From: Streptomyces sulphureus DSM 40104
Lineage (GTDB): Bacteria > Actinomycetota > Actinomycetes > Streptomycetales > Streptomycetaceae
Assembly: GCF_000381025.1 (NCBI RefSeq)
Contig: NZ_KB905825.1
Location: forward strand, 86,643 to 150,642
Length of the DNA: 64,000 nucleotides
Direction of reading: 5' to 3'
A program made the translations under genes and the position numbers. Of the stretch, positions 1 through 9,146 are shown piece by piece. The notes under the pieces are model-generated. The model had not been told where the DNA came from and searched no databases. It saw only the letters and a list, made by a program, of their open reading frames with translations. The stretch's first letter is position 1. Every line of letters begins with the position of its first letter.

Positions 1-577
1 CTGCGCTCGCCGCAGCCGTCAGGACGACGGCAAGGCACCAGCTAGCGACGACGTCGAGCGGCCAGTGGTATCCACGCACGACGAGCCCGAGTCCGTTGGC
101 GACGGTGAGAGCGGCGGCTGCCGCCCACAGGCTCCGTGCGGCGGGCCGTGCCGCCCGCGCTCCGCCGGGACCGGCGTGCGCCGCGAGGAGCAGCGCCGCG
201 CAGCCGAAGGCGACGGCGGCGGTCGCGGCGTGCCCCGAGGGAAAGTAGCCCTCGCCGCCGAGCGGCCCGTCGCGGCCGGCCCACGCCTTGAGTCCGCTCA
301 CCACCGCCGGCACGCACGCCAGCGCCAACACGGTGCAGCACACCGGCCACCAGCAGCTCCGCGCGCGCACCAGCACCCAGCCGGCCGCCACCGCGAAGAC
401 GGGAAGGGCGACCGTCATGTTGCCCAGGTCTGCGAGGAGTTGGTAGAGGTCGCGCGCCCCGGTGTCGGCGGCGCGGAGCTCGGTGGCGAGATCGCGGTCG
501 GGGCCGAGGAGCGGGCCGTCGGCGAGGACCTGCCAGCAGGCGACGGCGAGGAGCAGCAGGGCGGCGGCCGGTGCCAC
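1..577 (-). CDS. PAP2-family membrane phosphatase, C-terminus cut by window edge
   Basis: The gene runs off the left edge, so its C-terminus is missing. The frame shows hydrophobic segments (AAALLLLAVACW; VALPVFAVAAGWVLV) and the three PAP2/acid-phosphatase signatures in order: KAWAGRDGP, then GYFPSGHAAT, then RGYHWPLDVVASW, whose His and Asp are the classic catalytic pair. Members of this family dephosphorylate lipid phosphates such as undecaprenyl or phosphatidyl phosphates at the membrane; the substrate here cannot be told. The start is uncertain: the frame has no ATG upstream, and GTG at 577 is used because a terminator-like hairpin lies just beyond it. GAGGAG is present but only 2 nt from that GTG. 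Confidence 0.8.
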   Translation of the reverse strand, partial: MAPAAALLLLAVACWQVLADGPLLGPDRDLATELRAADTGARDLYQLLADLGNMTVALPVFAVAAGWVLVRARSCWWPVCCTVLALACVPAVVSGLKAWAGRDGPLGGEGYFPSGHAATAAVAFGCAALLLAAHAGPGGARAARPAARSLWAAAAALTVANGLGLVVRGYHWPLDVVASWCLAVVLTAAASA

Positions 578-886
578 GACTCCTCGCAGAGAGACGAAAG
601 GCCGCTCCGGGCTGTGGGGGAGTCTCCCGGAGCGGCCTCGACCGGTCTTCCGCGGGCCCAGGGGGGTGTAGGACAAGCGGTCTTCCGATCGATGAGCGGT
701 GTGCGCGAGGGCACAGCCGGGCCGGCTGGAGAAGCGGTTGCCGACTCGACGGGCCCCTGTGATTACCGCGACCGGGGCCCTGCGTTGGCAGAAACCGTAC
801 GTCAGGAGGCCGCGCCCCGGTAGGCCGCTTACTCACCGGCCATGGGCCTCGCACACGTTCTTCACGTGGCGGTCGCCGCAGGCAGA
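578..886. other. non-coding gap between the PAP2 gene and gabT
   Basis: No convincing coding frame. It holds the 599-638 hairpin described separately. The rest shows no tRNA-like fold or recognisable promoter. Confidence 0.5.
599..638. terminator. 12-bp perfect inverted repeat, probable terminator
   Basis: AGGCCGCTCCGG at 599-610 pairs exactly with 627-638 across a 16-nt loop. It sits just upstream of the PAP2 start and downstream of gabT, so it could be a second terminator for gabT or an insulator. There is no U-tract, as is usual in Streptomyces. Confidence 0.55.
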
Positions 887-913
887 ACGGTCCCCGGCAG
901 TGCCGGGGACCGT
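887..913 (-). terminator. gabT terminator hairpin
   Basis: A 13-bp inverted repeat (ACGGTCCCCGGCA and its complement with one base between) lies 11 nt past the gabT stop codon. The position and perfect stem make it a strong intrinsic-type terminator. Confidence 0.8.
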
Positions 914-923
914 CCGCTCGCCC

Positions 924-2282
924 TCACAGGGTGGCGAGCGCGTCCTCCAGGACGCCGATCCCCTCGACGAGCAGGTCCTCGCCGATCACCAGCGGCGGGA
1001 GGAAACGGGCCACGTTGCCGTAGGTGCCCGTGGTGAGGAGGAGCAGGCCGTTCTGGTGGCAGGTGGTGGCGAGCTTCGCCGTCGCCTCCGGGTTCGGCTC
1101 CTTGCCGCCCGGCTTGACCAGCTCGATGGCGAGCATCGCGCCCCTGCCGCGTACGTCGCCGACGACGTCGTACTGCTCGGCGAGCTTCTCCAGCCGGGGC
1201 TTCATGACCTCCTCGATCCTGCGGGCCTTCGCGGGGAGGTCCTGCTCGCGCATCGTCTCGATGGAGCCGAGCGCGGCGGCGCAGGCGACCGGGTTGCCGC
1301 CGTAGGTGCCGCCGAGTCCGCCCGAGTGCGCGGAGTCCATGATCTCGGCGCGGCCGGTGACGGCGGAGAGGGGCAGGCCGCCGGCGATGCCCTTCGCCGT
1401 GGTGATGAGGTCGGGGACGAGCCCCTCGTCCTCGCAGGCGAACCACTGGCCGGTGCGGCAGAAGCCGCTCTGGATCTCGTCGGCGACGAAGACGATGCCG
1501 TGCTCCGCTGCGAACTCGGCGAGCCGCGGGAGGAAGCCCTTCGCCGGTTCGATGAACCCCCCCTCGCCGAGGACCGGTTCGACGAGCACGGCGGCGACGT
1601 TCTCCGGGCCGATCTGCTTGGTGATCTGGTCGATGGCCTGCGCTGCCGCCTCCTCGGCGCAGTTCTCGGGGCCGGTGAGCCACCGGTAGGGGTAGGCGAC
1701 GGGGACGCGGTAGACCTCGGGGGCGAAGGGGCCGAAGCCCTGCTTGTACGGCATGTTCTTCGAGGTGAGCGCCATGGTGAGGTTGGTGCGGCCGTGGTAG
1801 GCGTGGTCGAGGACGACGACCGCCTGCCGGCCCGTGTGGAGTCGGGCGATCTTGACGGCGTTCTCCACCGCCTCGGCACCGGAGTTGAAGAGTGCGCTCT
1901 TCTTCGCGTGGTCGCCGGGGGTGAGCCGTGCGAGCTCCTCGCAGACCTCGACGTACGGCTCGTAGGGGGTCACCATCGCGCAGGTGTGCGTGAAGTCGGC
2001 GAGTTGCTGGCTCGCGCGGCGGACGACGGCCTCGGCGCTGTTGCCCACCGTCGTCACGGCGATGCCGGAGCCGAAGTCGATGAAGGAGTTGCCGTCGACG
2101 TCCTCCAGCACGCCGCCGCCGGCGCGGCGGGCGAAGACGGGCATCACGGAGCCGACGCCGTCTGCGACGGTCGCCTGCTTGCGTGCCGTCAACTCCCGGG
2201 AGAGCGGCCCGGGAACGGCGGTGACGAGCCTGCGCTCCTGCGGAAGTTCCGGACCTCCGGACAGTTCGGTCATCGTGCTCAT
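924..2282 (-). CDS. gabT: 4-aminobutyrate aminotransferase (GabT)
   Basis: A 452-residue class-III PLP aminotransferase, the usual length for GabT. Visible motifs: NSGAEAVENAVKIAR (PLP phosphate site), the HAYHGRTN loop, VADEIQSGFCRTG (Asp to the pyridine nitrogen) and TTAKGIAGGLPLSAV, with the Schiff-base lysine near residue 297. The family moves the amino group of GABA to 2-oxoglutarate, giving succinate semialdehyde and glutamate. ATG at 2282 is chosen because GAGGAGAGCG lies just upstream; the frame continues further but without a ribosome site. It is followed by its own terminator. The nearby aldehyde dehydrogenase at 7272 might take the semialdehyde product, though that is not proven. 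Other omega-amino acids are possible substrates. Confidence 0.9.
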   Translation of the reverse strand: MSTMTELSGGPELPQERRLVTAVPGPLSRELTARKQATVADGVGSVMPVFARRAGGGVLEDVDGNSFIDFGSGIAVTTVGNSAEAVVRRASQQLADFTHTCAMVTPYEPYVEVCEELARLTPGDHAKKSALFNSGAEAVENAVKIARLHTGRQAVVVLDHAYHGRTNLTMALTSKNMPYKQGFGPFAPEVYRVPVAYPYRWLTGPENCAEEAAAQAIDQITKQIGPENVAAVLVEPVLGEGGFIEPAKGFLPRLAEFAAEHGIVFVADEIQSGFCRTGQWFACEDEGLVPDLITTAKGIAGGLPLSAVTGRAEIMDSAHSGGLGGTYGGNPVACAAALGSIETMREQDLPAKARRIEEVMKPRLEKLAEQYDVVGDVRGRGAMLAIELVKPGGKEPNPEATAKLATTCHQNGLLLLTTGTYGNVARFLPPLVIGEDLLVEGIGVLEDALATL

Positions 2283-2496
2283 TGCGCTCTCCTCAGGAGA
2301 AAGGGATCGGTCGGCCTCCCCGCAGGCTAGGGCCGTGGGCCCGGGCGAGACATGCACCGGCCCGGTGAAGTCTCGGCGGCGTGTTGGCCGCAGCGGATAT
2401 AGGTTGTCCACAGGCGGCCCAACTGACGTGCGCGCCCACTAGATTGGTGGGGTACGCACGAGGGGGAGACCCCAGCAACGGTCGGAGGCAGTGGAG

Positions 2497-4701
2497 ATGG
2501 AGATGGGGGCGTCTCCCCGGCGGAGCGACGGGACGGAGGCCGAGCGGCGTCCGGCCGGGCCTCCGCTCGACAAGTCGATCCCGCCGCAGCCCGGCTCGCC
2601 GCCGGGCGTCGAGCCGTACCCGCCGGCGGCGCCCCCGATGCCTGCCGGCGCCCCGGCCCAAAGGCCGCCGCTCGCCGACTGGTTGCGGGCGCCGCGACCC
2701 GAGGCCGAGCCCGGCATCTGGCGCCGCAACCACCAGCCGAGGGAGGCCGACGACCCCGAGCGCATCCCGGCGCGCCAGCTCGTCAGCGGCGCCGTCGTCA
2801 CCTTCCTCGTCGGCTGGCTGCTGTGGTCGCTGCTGTACAACGGCTACCTGGGCAGCTTCTGGCTGTGGCCGCTCCTCGCCCTCACGCCGGATTCCTGGCG
2901 CACGGGAGACGACGGCAAGGTGGCGTACGAGCTCGCCTCCTACCTCTACTTTGCGCTCGTCCTCGGCGGACTCGTCGTCGTCTTCGGGAAGTTGGGCAAG
3001 TGGGCCGAGCTGTTCCGGCGCGTCCGGGCGCGGCTCACCCGGACATCTCCGCGCAACCGTCCGCCGCTTCCCGAGGTCCCGCCCGTCCCCCCGCCCGAGG
3101 TCGACCCGGCGCGCTGGCCCGAACTCCGCGCGGGCGGTGCCCCGCAGGCGGCCGAGCGGCTCGCCGAGGCGATCGAGGCCGACGCCATGAGCGACGTCGA
3201 CCACGCCCGGATCACCCGCGCCTGGCACTCGGTGAGGGTCCGCCCGGAACGGATGGGCGCCTTCCACGACAGCGTGCTCAAGCTCGGCCCCGGCGCCTGC
3301 CCGCACCCCTCGGGCGCCCGCGACCTCGCGGCCCGCGTCGCCCGCCACGACCTCTCGCTCCGACAGGTGCGCATCGGCACTGCCCCCGACACCGAGCGCA
3401 ACCCCCACGAGTACCGCGGCGCCGGCATGGCACTCGAACCGACGGTGCTCGGCACCTCGGCGCTCGTCGTCGGGCCGCCCGGATCGGGGAAGACCCACCG
3501 CGTCGCGCGCCCGATCACCGAGTCGCTCTGCCTCCAGGCGCTGGCGATGCAGTCGGCCGTCGTCGCGGTGGGCGCGGCGGGCGAACGCCTCGCCCCCGAC
3601 GAGGCGTTCGACGTCGTCGTACGCCTCGGCAGCCCCGAGTCCCGCTACGACCTCGACCTCTACGGCGGCAGCTCCGACCCCGACGAGGCCGCCGCCGTCC
3701 TCGCCGAAGCGCTCGTCGGAGACCTCGCGGCGCAGACGCACGGCGGCGACAGCCGGCGCGCTGCCACCTGCCTCGCGCAGCTCCTCGGCCCGTTCGCCGC
3801 CGTCCACGGGCGCTATCCGACCGTCGCCGAGCTCCGCGAACTCCTCGACGGCTCCCGCGCGGCGCTCGACGCACTGAGGGCCGCGCTCACCGAGGCCGAC
3901 AAGCAGACCCTCCTCCGCGAACTCGACGCCTACGAGCGGCAGTCGGGCCGCTCGGGCGACACCGCCTCTTTCCTCGCAGACCGTGTCGCGCTCCTCGACC
4001 GCCCCGCCTTCGCCGGCTTCTTCCACCCCGAGGGCGCGAGGCCGCCTGCCGACGCACCCGAGCGCCGTCCCTTCACGCTGCGCGCCCTGGAACACCCCGT
4101 CCGCGTCCGCATCGACCTCCCCGAGCGGGGTCACGCCGAGGCGTCGAGGCTCCTCGCGCGGCTCGTCCTCGCACAGTTCACCGAGGCGGTGGCGGCGCGG
4201 ACCGACGAATCCCTCTTCGCCTGCCTCGTCCTCGACGACGCCGCGCAGACGGTCACCCCGCAGTCCCTCCGCGCCCTTCAACGCCTCCGCTCGGCCCACG
4301 CGGGCGCCGTCCTCACCCTCCGCTCGCTCGACGACGTCCCCGAGCACCTGCGCGGCCCGCTCCTGGGCGCCGTCGGATGCCGCATCGCCTGCGCCGGCGT
4401 GAGCCCCTGGGACGCGGAGCGGTTCGCCGCGGCGTGGGGCAAGGAGTGGGTGCAGACACGTACGGTAACCAACCGCCAACTCGTCTCCGACGAACCGTTC
4501 ACGCGCCTCATGCACTCGCTCAGGAAGCTGGTGACGGGCCGCTACGTCAGCGCCGAGTCGGTGACGGTCCGCACCGAGCAGCGCGAGCGCTGGTCCGCCT
4601 CCGAGCTCGCCAACGAGCTCCAGCCCGAGCACGCCGTCGTCTCTCTCACCACGGTCCGCGGCGCTCGGACACCACCCGTTCTGACCAGGCTCGGAGAGTG
4701 A
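2497..4701 (+). CDS. membrane-anchored P-loop ATP/GTP-binding protein
   Basis: About 734 residues. A proline-rich N-terminus is followed by a hydrophobic segment (SGAVVTFLVGWLLWSLL, near residues 95-112) and another (YFALVLGGLVVVFG, near 147-160). A Walker A motif GPPGSGKTHR lies around residues 326-335, and a Walker B-like stretch CLVLDDAAQ near 575. The layout, two N-terminal membrane helices then a cytosolic RecA-like ATPase, resembles type IV coupling proteins (VirD4/TraG-like), but no relaxase or transfer gene is nearby, so the role is open. GTG 2491, ATG 2497 and ATG 2503 are all in frame; 2497 has the best spacing (8 nt) from GGAGG. TAGATT at 2440-2445 may be its -10 box. It is divergent from gabT. 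Confidence 0.75.
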   Translation: MEMGASPRRSDGTEAERRPAGPPLDKSIPPQPGSPPGVEPYPPAAPPMPAGAPAQRPPLADWLRAPRPEAEPGIWRRNHQPREADDPERIPARQLVSGAVVTFLVGWLLWSLLYNGYLGSFWLWPLLALTPDSWRTGDDGKVAYELASYLYFALVLGGLVVVFGKLGKWAELFRRVRARLTRTSPRNRPPLPEVPPVPPPEVDPARWPELRAGGAPQAAERLAEAIEADAMSDVDHARITRAWHSVRVRPERMGAFHDSVLKLGPGACPHPSGARDLAARVARHDLSLRQVRIGTAPDTERNPHEYRGAGMALEPTVLGTSALVVGPPGSGKTHRVARPITESLCLQALAMQSAVVAVGAAGERLAPDEAFDVVVRLGSPESRYDLDLYGGSSDPDEAAAVLAEALVGDLAAQTHGGDSRRAATCLAQLLGPFAAVHGRYPTVAELRELLDGSRAALDALRAALTEADKQTLLRELDAYERQSGRSGDTASFLADRVALLDRPAFAGFFHPEGARPPADAPERRPFTLRALEHPVRVRIDLPERGHAEASRLLARLVLAQFTEAVAARTDESLFACLVLDDAAQTVTPQSLRALQRLRSAHAGAVLTLRSLDDVPEHLRGPLLGAVGCRIACAGVSPWDAERFAAAWGKEWVQTRTVTNRQLVSDEPFTRLMHSLRKLVTGRYVSAESVTVRTEQRERWSASELANELQPEHAVVSLTTVRGARTPPVLTRLGE

Positions 4702-4751
4702 GCTCGGCGACACCGGGGGCGCTCGCGCCCGCCTGTACCGTGAAGGGCGTT

Positions 4752-6473
4752 ATGCCACCGACTCTTGCCACGCTGGTCCAGCACTCCTCCCTGCGGCTCT
4801 CCGTGGTCGCGGGGCACGAGCACCTGGACACCCCCGTCCGCTGGGCGCACGCCAGCGAACTCGCCGACCCCACCCCGTACCTCGACGGCGGCGAGCTGCT
4901 CATGGTGACGGCCCTGAAGCTGCCGGCAGAGGACCCGGGGGAGATGCGCGCCTACGTGGGCCGTCTCGCGGGCGCAGGCGTCGTCGGGATCGCCTTCGCC
5001 GCAGGGGTCAACTACGAGAAGATCCCGGGCGCCCTCGTCGACGCCTGCCGCGAGGGCGGGATGCCGCTGCTCGAAGTGCCGCGGCGAACCCCGTTCATCG
5101 CGTTGAGCAAGGCCGTCTCGGCCGCGATCGCTGCCGAGCAGTACCGTTCGGTCACCGCCGGGTTCGAGGCGCAGCGAGAGATGACGCGGGCGGCGCTCTC
5201 GCCCGAGGGCCCCACCGCGCTCCTCGCCCGCCTCGCCTCCCAAGTCGACGGATGGGCCGCGCTGTACGACGTCTCGGGAGCCGTCGTCGCGACGGCACCG
5301 GCCTGGGCGGTGCGCCGCGCCTCCCGCTACGTCGGCGACGCCGAGCGCCTTCGGGACCGCCCGGCGCCCGCGAGCGCCGTGGTGGGCGAGGCCGCAGAAG
5401 GGCGGGACCGTGTCGAGCTCCAGTCGGTCGGCGGCGGCCGCCGGGCCCGCGCCGTGCTCGCCGTCGGCACGGGCGAGCCGCTCGGCACGGCGGAGCGGTA
5501 CGCGGTGCACTCGGCGATAGCACTGCTCACCCTCACCATGGAGCGCTCCCGTGCGCTCCAGGAGGCCGAACAGCGCCTCGGCGCCGCCGTGTTGCGCATG
5601 CTGCTCGTCGGCGAGGGCGATCACGCGCGCGCCGTCGCGGGTCAGCTCTACGGCGATCTCCTCGACGCCCCGATGCGCGTCGTCGTCGCCGAACCGGCAT
5701 CCGCGGCCGCCGCTCGCAGGGCGCACAGGCCGGCGGGGCCGCTGCCGCCGGGGGAGGAGGCCCGGATCGTCGTCAACGGCCCGGAAGGGCGGCTGCCCGC
5801 CGAGGAGATCGATCCGGTCGACCCGCCCTGGCCACTGGAGGAGCTCGCCGACGCCGTCGAGACGGCGGCGGCGCGCAGCGGCGAGGCGGTCCTCGTCGTG
5901 CCCGACGGCCCGCGCCTGGTGATGCTCGCGGCCGACGGCGGAGCGGCTGTGCGTGCCTGCGTCGAGTTCTCCTCGACGGAGGCGGCGCAGCCGGAGCGCG
6001 CACGGCGTCCGCACCGCGGCCCCAGCGCCCGGGGTGCGCGGGGAGGCAGCGAGGACGGGCTCGCGATCGGAGTCTCCGCGCCGGCCGGACTCCCCGCGGT
6101 CGCCGTCGCGTTCAAACAGGCGGACCAGGCGCTCTCCGTAGCGCGGCGCCGCGGTGTCGCGCTCGTCGAGCACGAGGACGTAGCCGCCGGCTCGATCCTG
6201 CCCCTCCTCGCCGACGACGCCGTCCGCGCCTTCGCCGACGGCCTGCTGCGCGCCCTGCACGAGCACGACGCCAATGGTCGCGGCGACCTCGTCGCCTCCC
6301 TCCGCGCCTGGCTCTCCCGCCACGGCCAGTGGGACGCGGCAGCGGCCGAACTCGGCGTCCACCGGCACACGTTGCGCTACCGCATGCGCCGCGTCGAGGA
6401 GATCCTCGGCCGCTCCCTCGATGACCCGGACGTCCGCATGGAACTCTGGCTCGCGCTGAAGACGACGGGGTGA
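4752..6473 (+). CDS. PucR-family transcriptional regulator
   Basis: 573 residues. The N-terminal PucR domain spans roughly residues 8-125 (TLATLVQHSSLRLSVVAG, then VGIAFAAGVNYEKIP). The C-terminus carries the PucR helix-turn-helix: WDAAAAELGVHRHTLRYRMR, then VEEILGRSLDDPDVRMEL. PucR-type proteins control purine, amino-acid or amine catabolism; those next to gabT often respond to GABA or related amines. Control of gabT and the aldehyde dehydrogenase is therefore a reasonable inference from position only. ATG 4752 follows GAAGGG at 7 nt; an in-frame GTG at 4740 is the alternative. It starts 50 nt after the ATPase gene. Confidence 0.85.
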   Translation: MPPTLATLVQHSSLRLSVVAGHEHLDTPVRWAHASELADPTPYLDGGELLMVTALKLPAEDPGEMRAYVGRLAGAGVVGIAFAAGVNYEKIPGALVDACREGGMPLLEVPRRTPFIALSKAVSAAIAAEQYRSVTAGFEAQREMTRAALSPEGPTALLARLASQVDGWAALYDVSGAVVATAPAWAVRRASRYVGDAERLRDRPAPASAVVGEAAEGRDRVELQSVGGGRRARAVLAVGTGEPLGTAERYAVHSAIALLTLTMERSRALQEAEQRLGAAVLRMLLVGEGDHARAVAGQLYGDLLDAPMRVVVAEPASAAAARRAHRPAGPLPPGEEARIVVNGPEGRLPAEEIDPVDPPWPLEELADAVETAAARSGEAVLVVPDGPRLVMLAADGGAAVRACVEFSSTEAAQPERARRPHRGPSARGARGGSEDGLAIGVSAPAGLPAVAVAFKQADQALSVARRRGVALVEHEDVAAGSILPLLADDAVRAFADGLLRALHEHDANGRGDLVASLRAWLSRHGQWDAAAAELGVHRHTLRYRMRRVEEILGRSLDDPDVRMELWLALKTTG

Positions 6474-7271
6474 GAGACGTTGCGAGGTCGGCCGCCCACC
6501 CGCTGGCCGACCGCCGCGCTCCGGCCAACGGCCGTGCCACGCCTGAGCGGTCACCGCACGGCCGAGCCGACGAACCCGTCGTCCGCGGTGAAGGGCTGTA
6601 GCGCTCCGGTCCCAAGTGCCCGCCCTGCCGTGCGCTTTGCCACTGCGCCCTCGCCGACGGCAGCACCGTGATCAGCGGCCGTGCCCCCGACCAACGACCG
6701 CGCCATGGCGCGCGGTCCGAGCCGTGCTCACTATGCGGAAGTCACGACGCCACGGGCCTGACGCCCATCCTTCCGGCCGTTCCGCAGCGGCCCGGTTCAC
6801 TGATCGCGCCCCGGCCGAGCGCTCACGCAAGCGCCGAGCCGGCGAGCCCGGGCCAACGACCGCTCCCCGGGCCGGCGGCCACCGTACGCGCCGAGCCGCC
6901 AAGTCCGAACCGGTGGCCGCTCCCGGTTCGAGCGCTCCCACACACGCCGATCCGAGAAGCCGGGGCAAGTCGCCGCGCCTCGACCGACCTCCTCCGCCAA
7001 CCCCCGCACCCGGGCCGCCTCACACCCGCCTGAAGCACCACCCCAACTCCCCACCCTCTCCGGCGCGTTACCCCGCCCCGCCAGGCGCAACAGGACATTC
7101 CGTAGCCACCCCGCCCGGAACCCCTCCGCACCGGACAAGGAACAGCGCGCGCTCGAAGCCCTACGGTGGGGCACAGCTCGGATCGCCCCCCGTACGGCAG
7201 CCGCCCGGCGGTGCGCACCGGCACGGCGACCCGAGCGGGAGGGCACAACCGATCCGGAAGGGCGATCCCCA
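6474..7271. other. 798-nt gap with no convincing gene
   Basis: Open frames exist on both strands but are arginine/proline-rich translations without domain-like character. Several imperfect copies of a CCAACGACCGC-like stretch occur (around 6522, 6694 and 6853), and AACCGG/CCGGTT near 6908-6928 could form a small hairpin. The pucR transcript must end here and the aldehyde dehydrogenase promoter should lie near 7150-7250. Confidence 0.5.
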
Positions 7272-8726
7272 GTGACCACAGCGACTTCCCCGTACCCGTT
7301 CTGGCTCGCCGGCCGCACGGCCACGGGCAACGACACCCTCGACGTCACCTCGCCCTGGGACGGCCGGCTCGTCGGCACCGTCAGCCTGCCGGACGAAGCC
7401 CAGACGCAGCAGGCGGTGGCGGCGGCGGCCGAGGTCGCCGAGGAGTTCGCCGCCACCCCTGCGCACGTCCGCGCCGCAGCGCTCGACCACGTCGTCCGTC
7501 GCCTCGGCGAGCGCAGCGAGGAGGTCGCCCGCCTGATCTCCGCCGAGAACGGCAAGCCGATGAAGTGGGCAAGGGGCGAAGTCGGCCGCTGCCTCTCGGT
7601 CTTCCGCTGGGCGGCGGACGAGGCGCGGAGGTTCAACGGCGGCGAGGGCCAGCGCCTCGACTCGGACGCCGGCGGCGAGGGGCGCCTCGCCTTCACCCGC
7701 CGCTTCCCCTACGGCCCGGTGCTCGGCATCGCGCCGTTCAACTTCCCGCTCAACCTCTGTGCGCACAAGGTCGCGCCGGCGCTCGCGGTCGGCGCCCCGA
7801 TCGTCCTGAAACCGGCCCCCGCCACCCCGCTCTCCGGCCTCCTCCTCGGCGAACTCCTCGCCGAGACCGACCTGCCCGCCGGCTCCTGGTCCGTCCTGCC
7901 CGTCCCCAACGACCGCATGCCCGACCTGGTGCAGGACGAGCGGCTGCCGATCATCTCCTTCACCGGCTCCGCGCCCGTCGGCTGGTCGATCCTCGACTCG
8001 GTCCCCCGCAAGCGCGTCACGCTGGAGCTCGGCGGCAACGGTGCGGCCGTCGTCCTCGCCGACTACTCCTCGGAGGCCGACCTCGACTTCGCGGCGCAGC
8101 GGATCGCCACCTTCTCCAACTACCAGGGCGGCCAGTCCTGCATCTCCGTCCAGCGGGTCCTCGCCGACGCCTCCGTCTACGACCGGCTCGTACCGAAGAT
8201 CGTCGCCGCGGTGGAGTCGCTCACCACGGGGGACCCGGAGGACGACGCCACCGACGTCGGCCCGCTCGTCAGCGAGGAGGCGGCCAGGCGCGTCGAGTCC
8301 TGGGTCGAGGAGTCGCTGGCCGCCGGCGCCCGGCTCCTCACGGGAGGCAAGCGGGACGGCGCCAGTTTCGCGCCGACCGTCCTCGAAGAGGTGCCGGCCG
8401 AGACCAACATCGGCAGCGAGGAGGTCTTCGGCCCCGTCGTCTCCGTGAGCCGGGTCGAGGGCGAAGAGGCGGCGTTCGCTGCGGTCAACGACTCCAAGTA
8501 CGGCCTCCAGGCGGGCGTCTTCACCCACGACCTGCAAGCGGCCTTCCGCGCGCACCGCGCCCTCGACGTCGGCGGGGTCGTTGTCGGCGACGTCCCCTCC
8601 TACCGCGCCGACCAGATGCCGTACGGCGGTGTGAAGGACTCCGGCGTCGGCCGCGAGGGCGTCCGCTTCGCGATGGAGGACTACACCTACGAGCGCGTCA
8701 TGGTCCTCACCGGCCTCCAGCTCTAG
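7272..8726 (+). CDS. NAD(P)-dependent aldehyde dehydrogenase
   Basis: 484 residues, the standard ALDH length. The NAD-fold motif FTGSAPVGWSILD, the general base in LELGGNGAAVV (Glu about residue 252) and the nucleophile in QGGQSCISVQRV (Cys about residue 290) are all in place, as is EEVFGPVVSV near the C-terminus. The enzyme oxidises an aldehyde to its acid. Position near gabT suggests succinate semialdehyde. However, the active-site context GGQSCISVQR differs from the GQTCV form I associate with classic succinate semialdehyde dehydrogenases, so another aldehyde is possible. GTG 7272 gives the family's usual N-terminus; the ribosome site (GGAAGGGCG) is rather distant. A strong hairpin follows the gene. 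Confidence 0.85.
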   Translation: MTTATSPYPFWLAGRTATGNDTLDVTSPWDGRLVGTVSLPDEAQTQQAVAAAAEVAEEFAATPAHVRAAALDHVVRRLGERSEEVARLISAENGKPMKWARGEVGRCLSVFRWAADEARRFNGGEGQRLDSDAGGEGRLAFTRRFPYGPVLGIAPFNFPLNLCAHKVAPALAVGAPIVLKPAPATPLSGLLLGELLAETDLPAGSWSVLPVPNDRMPDLVQDERLPIISFTGSAPVGWSILDSVPRKRVTLELGGNGAAVVLADYSSEADLDFAAQRIATFSNYQGGQSCISVQRVLADASVYDRLVPKIVAAVESLTTGDPEDDATDVGPLVSEEAARRVESWVEESLAAGARLLTGGKRDGASFAPTVLEEVPAETNIGSEEVFGPVVSVSRVEGEEAAFAAVNDSKYGLQAGVFTHDLQAAFRAHRALDVGGVVVGDVPSYRADQMPYGGVKDSGVGREGVRFAMEDYTYERVMVLTGLQL

Positions 8727-8790
8727 GCACGCCGGCACGCTCCCGGTGCATCCTCGGCGCCCTTGTCTGCGTCCTACTCCGAGGGGCGCC

Positions 8791-8833
8791 GCCGCGGCCC
8801 CGCCCGACCTCTGGTTTCGGGCGGGGCCGCGGC
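8791..8833 (+). terminator. terminator after the aldehyde dehydrogenase gene
   Basis: A perfect 16-bp stem (GCCGCGGCCCCGCCCG at 8791-8806 against 8818-8833) with an 11-nt loop lies 65 nt past the stop codon. Confidence 0.85.
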
Positions 8834-8915
8834 TGTGCATTCCCCAAGTAGGTTTGCTTCAGGCGGAGTTGGGCGGCACCGGTGCGCGCTGCCGGCCCGG
8901 GAGTGGAGGCGTCTT

Positions 8916-9035
8916 ATGTCGGCATCGAAGAGGCCGCCACCGCAGTGGGGACGGCTTGCGACGCTTGCGGTCGCCGTCGCGGCGCTGCTGCTGCTCCTCG
9001 TGACCGTGGGGCTCGCCGTCGCCGAACTGAGGTGA
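8916..9035 (+). CDS. 39-residue single-span membrane peptide
   Basis: A small gene supported by GGAGG at 8905-8909, 6 nt before ATG 8916. The product has a basic start (MSASKRPPPQWGR) and one long hydrophobic helix rich in Ala, Leu and Val (about residues 13-36), ending in AELR. It looks like a small inner-membrane protein with the N-terminus inside. It lies between a strong terminator and the acyl-CoA dehydrogenase, about 110 nt from the latter. Function unknown. The frame is open further upstream, but the ribosome site and the hydrophobic profile favour this short form. Confidence 0.6.
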   Translation: MSASKRPPPQWGRLATLAVAVAALLLLLVTVGLAVAELR

Positions 9036-9146
9036 GGACGGGCGGCACGCTGCGCGGAGTCTGGTACGGGCGGCCGCGATCGGGTACACACGACCGAGTA
9101 GCACCGGCCGGCAGTCAACGCCCCCAGTCCTCCCGAGGTGAGCGAG

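Noticed and set aside
6616..7275. 219-codon plus-strand frame in the gap before the aldehyde dehydrogenase gene
   Set aside because: Pro/Arg-rich throughout, no domain or ribosome site, and it runs into the dehydrogenase start.
8763..8915. Longer version of the small membrane peptide starting at 8763
   Set aside because: The extra part overlaps the terminator hairpin, lacks membrane-protein character, and the ribosome site fits ATG 8916.
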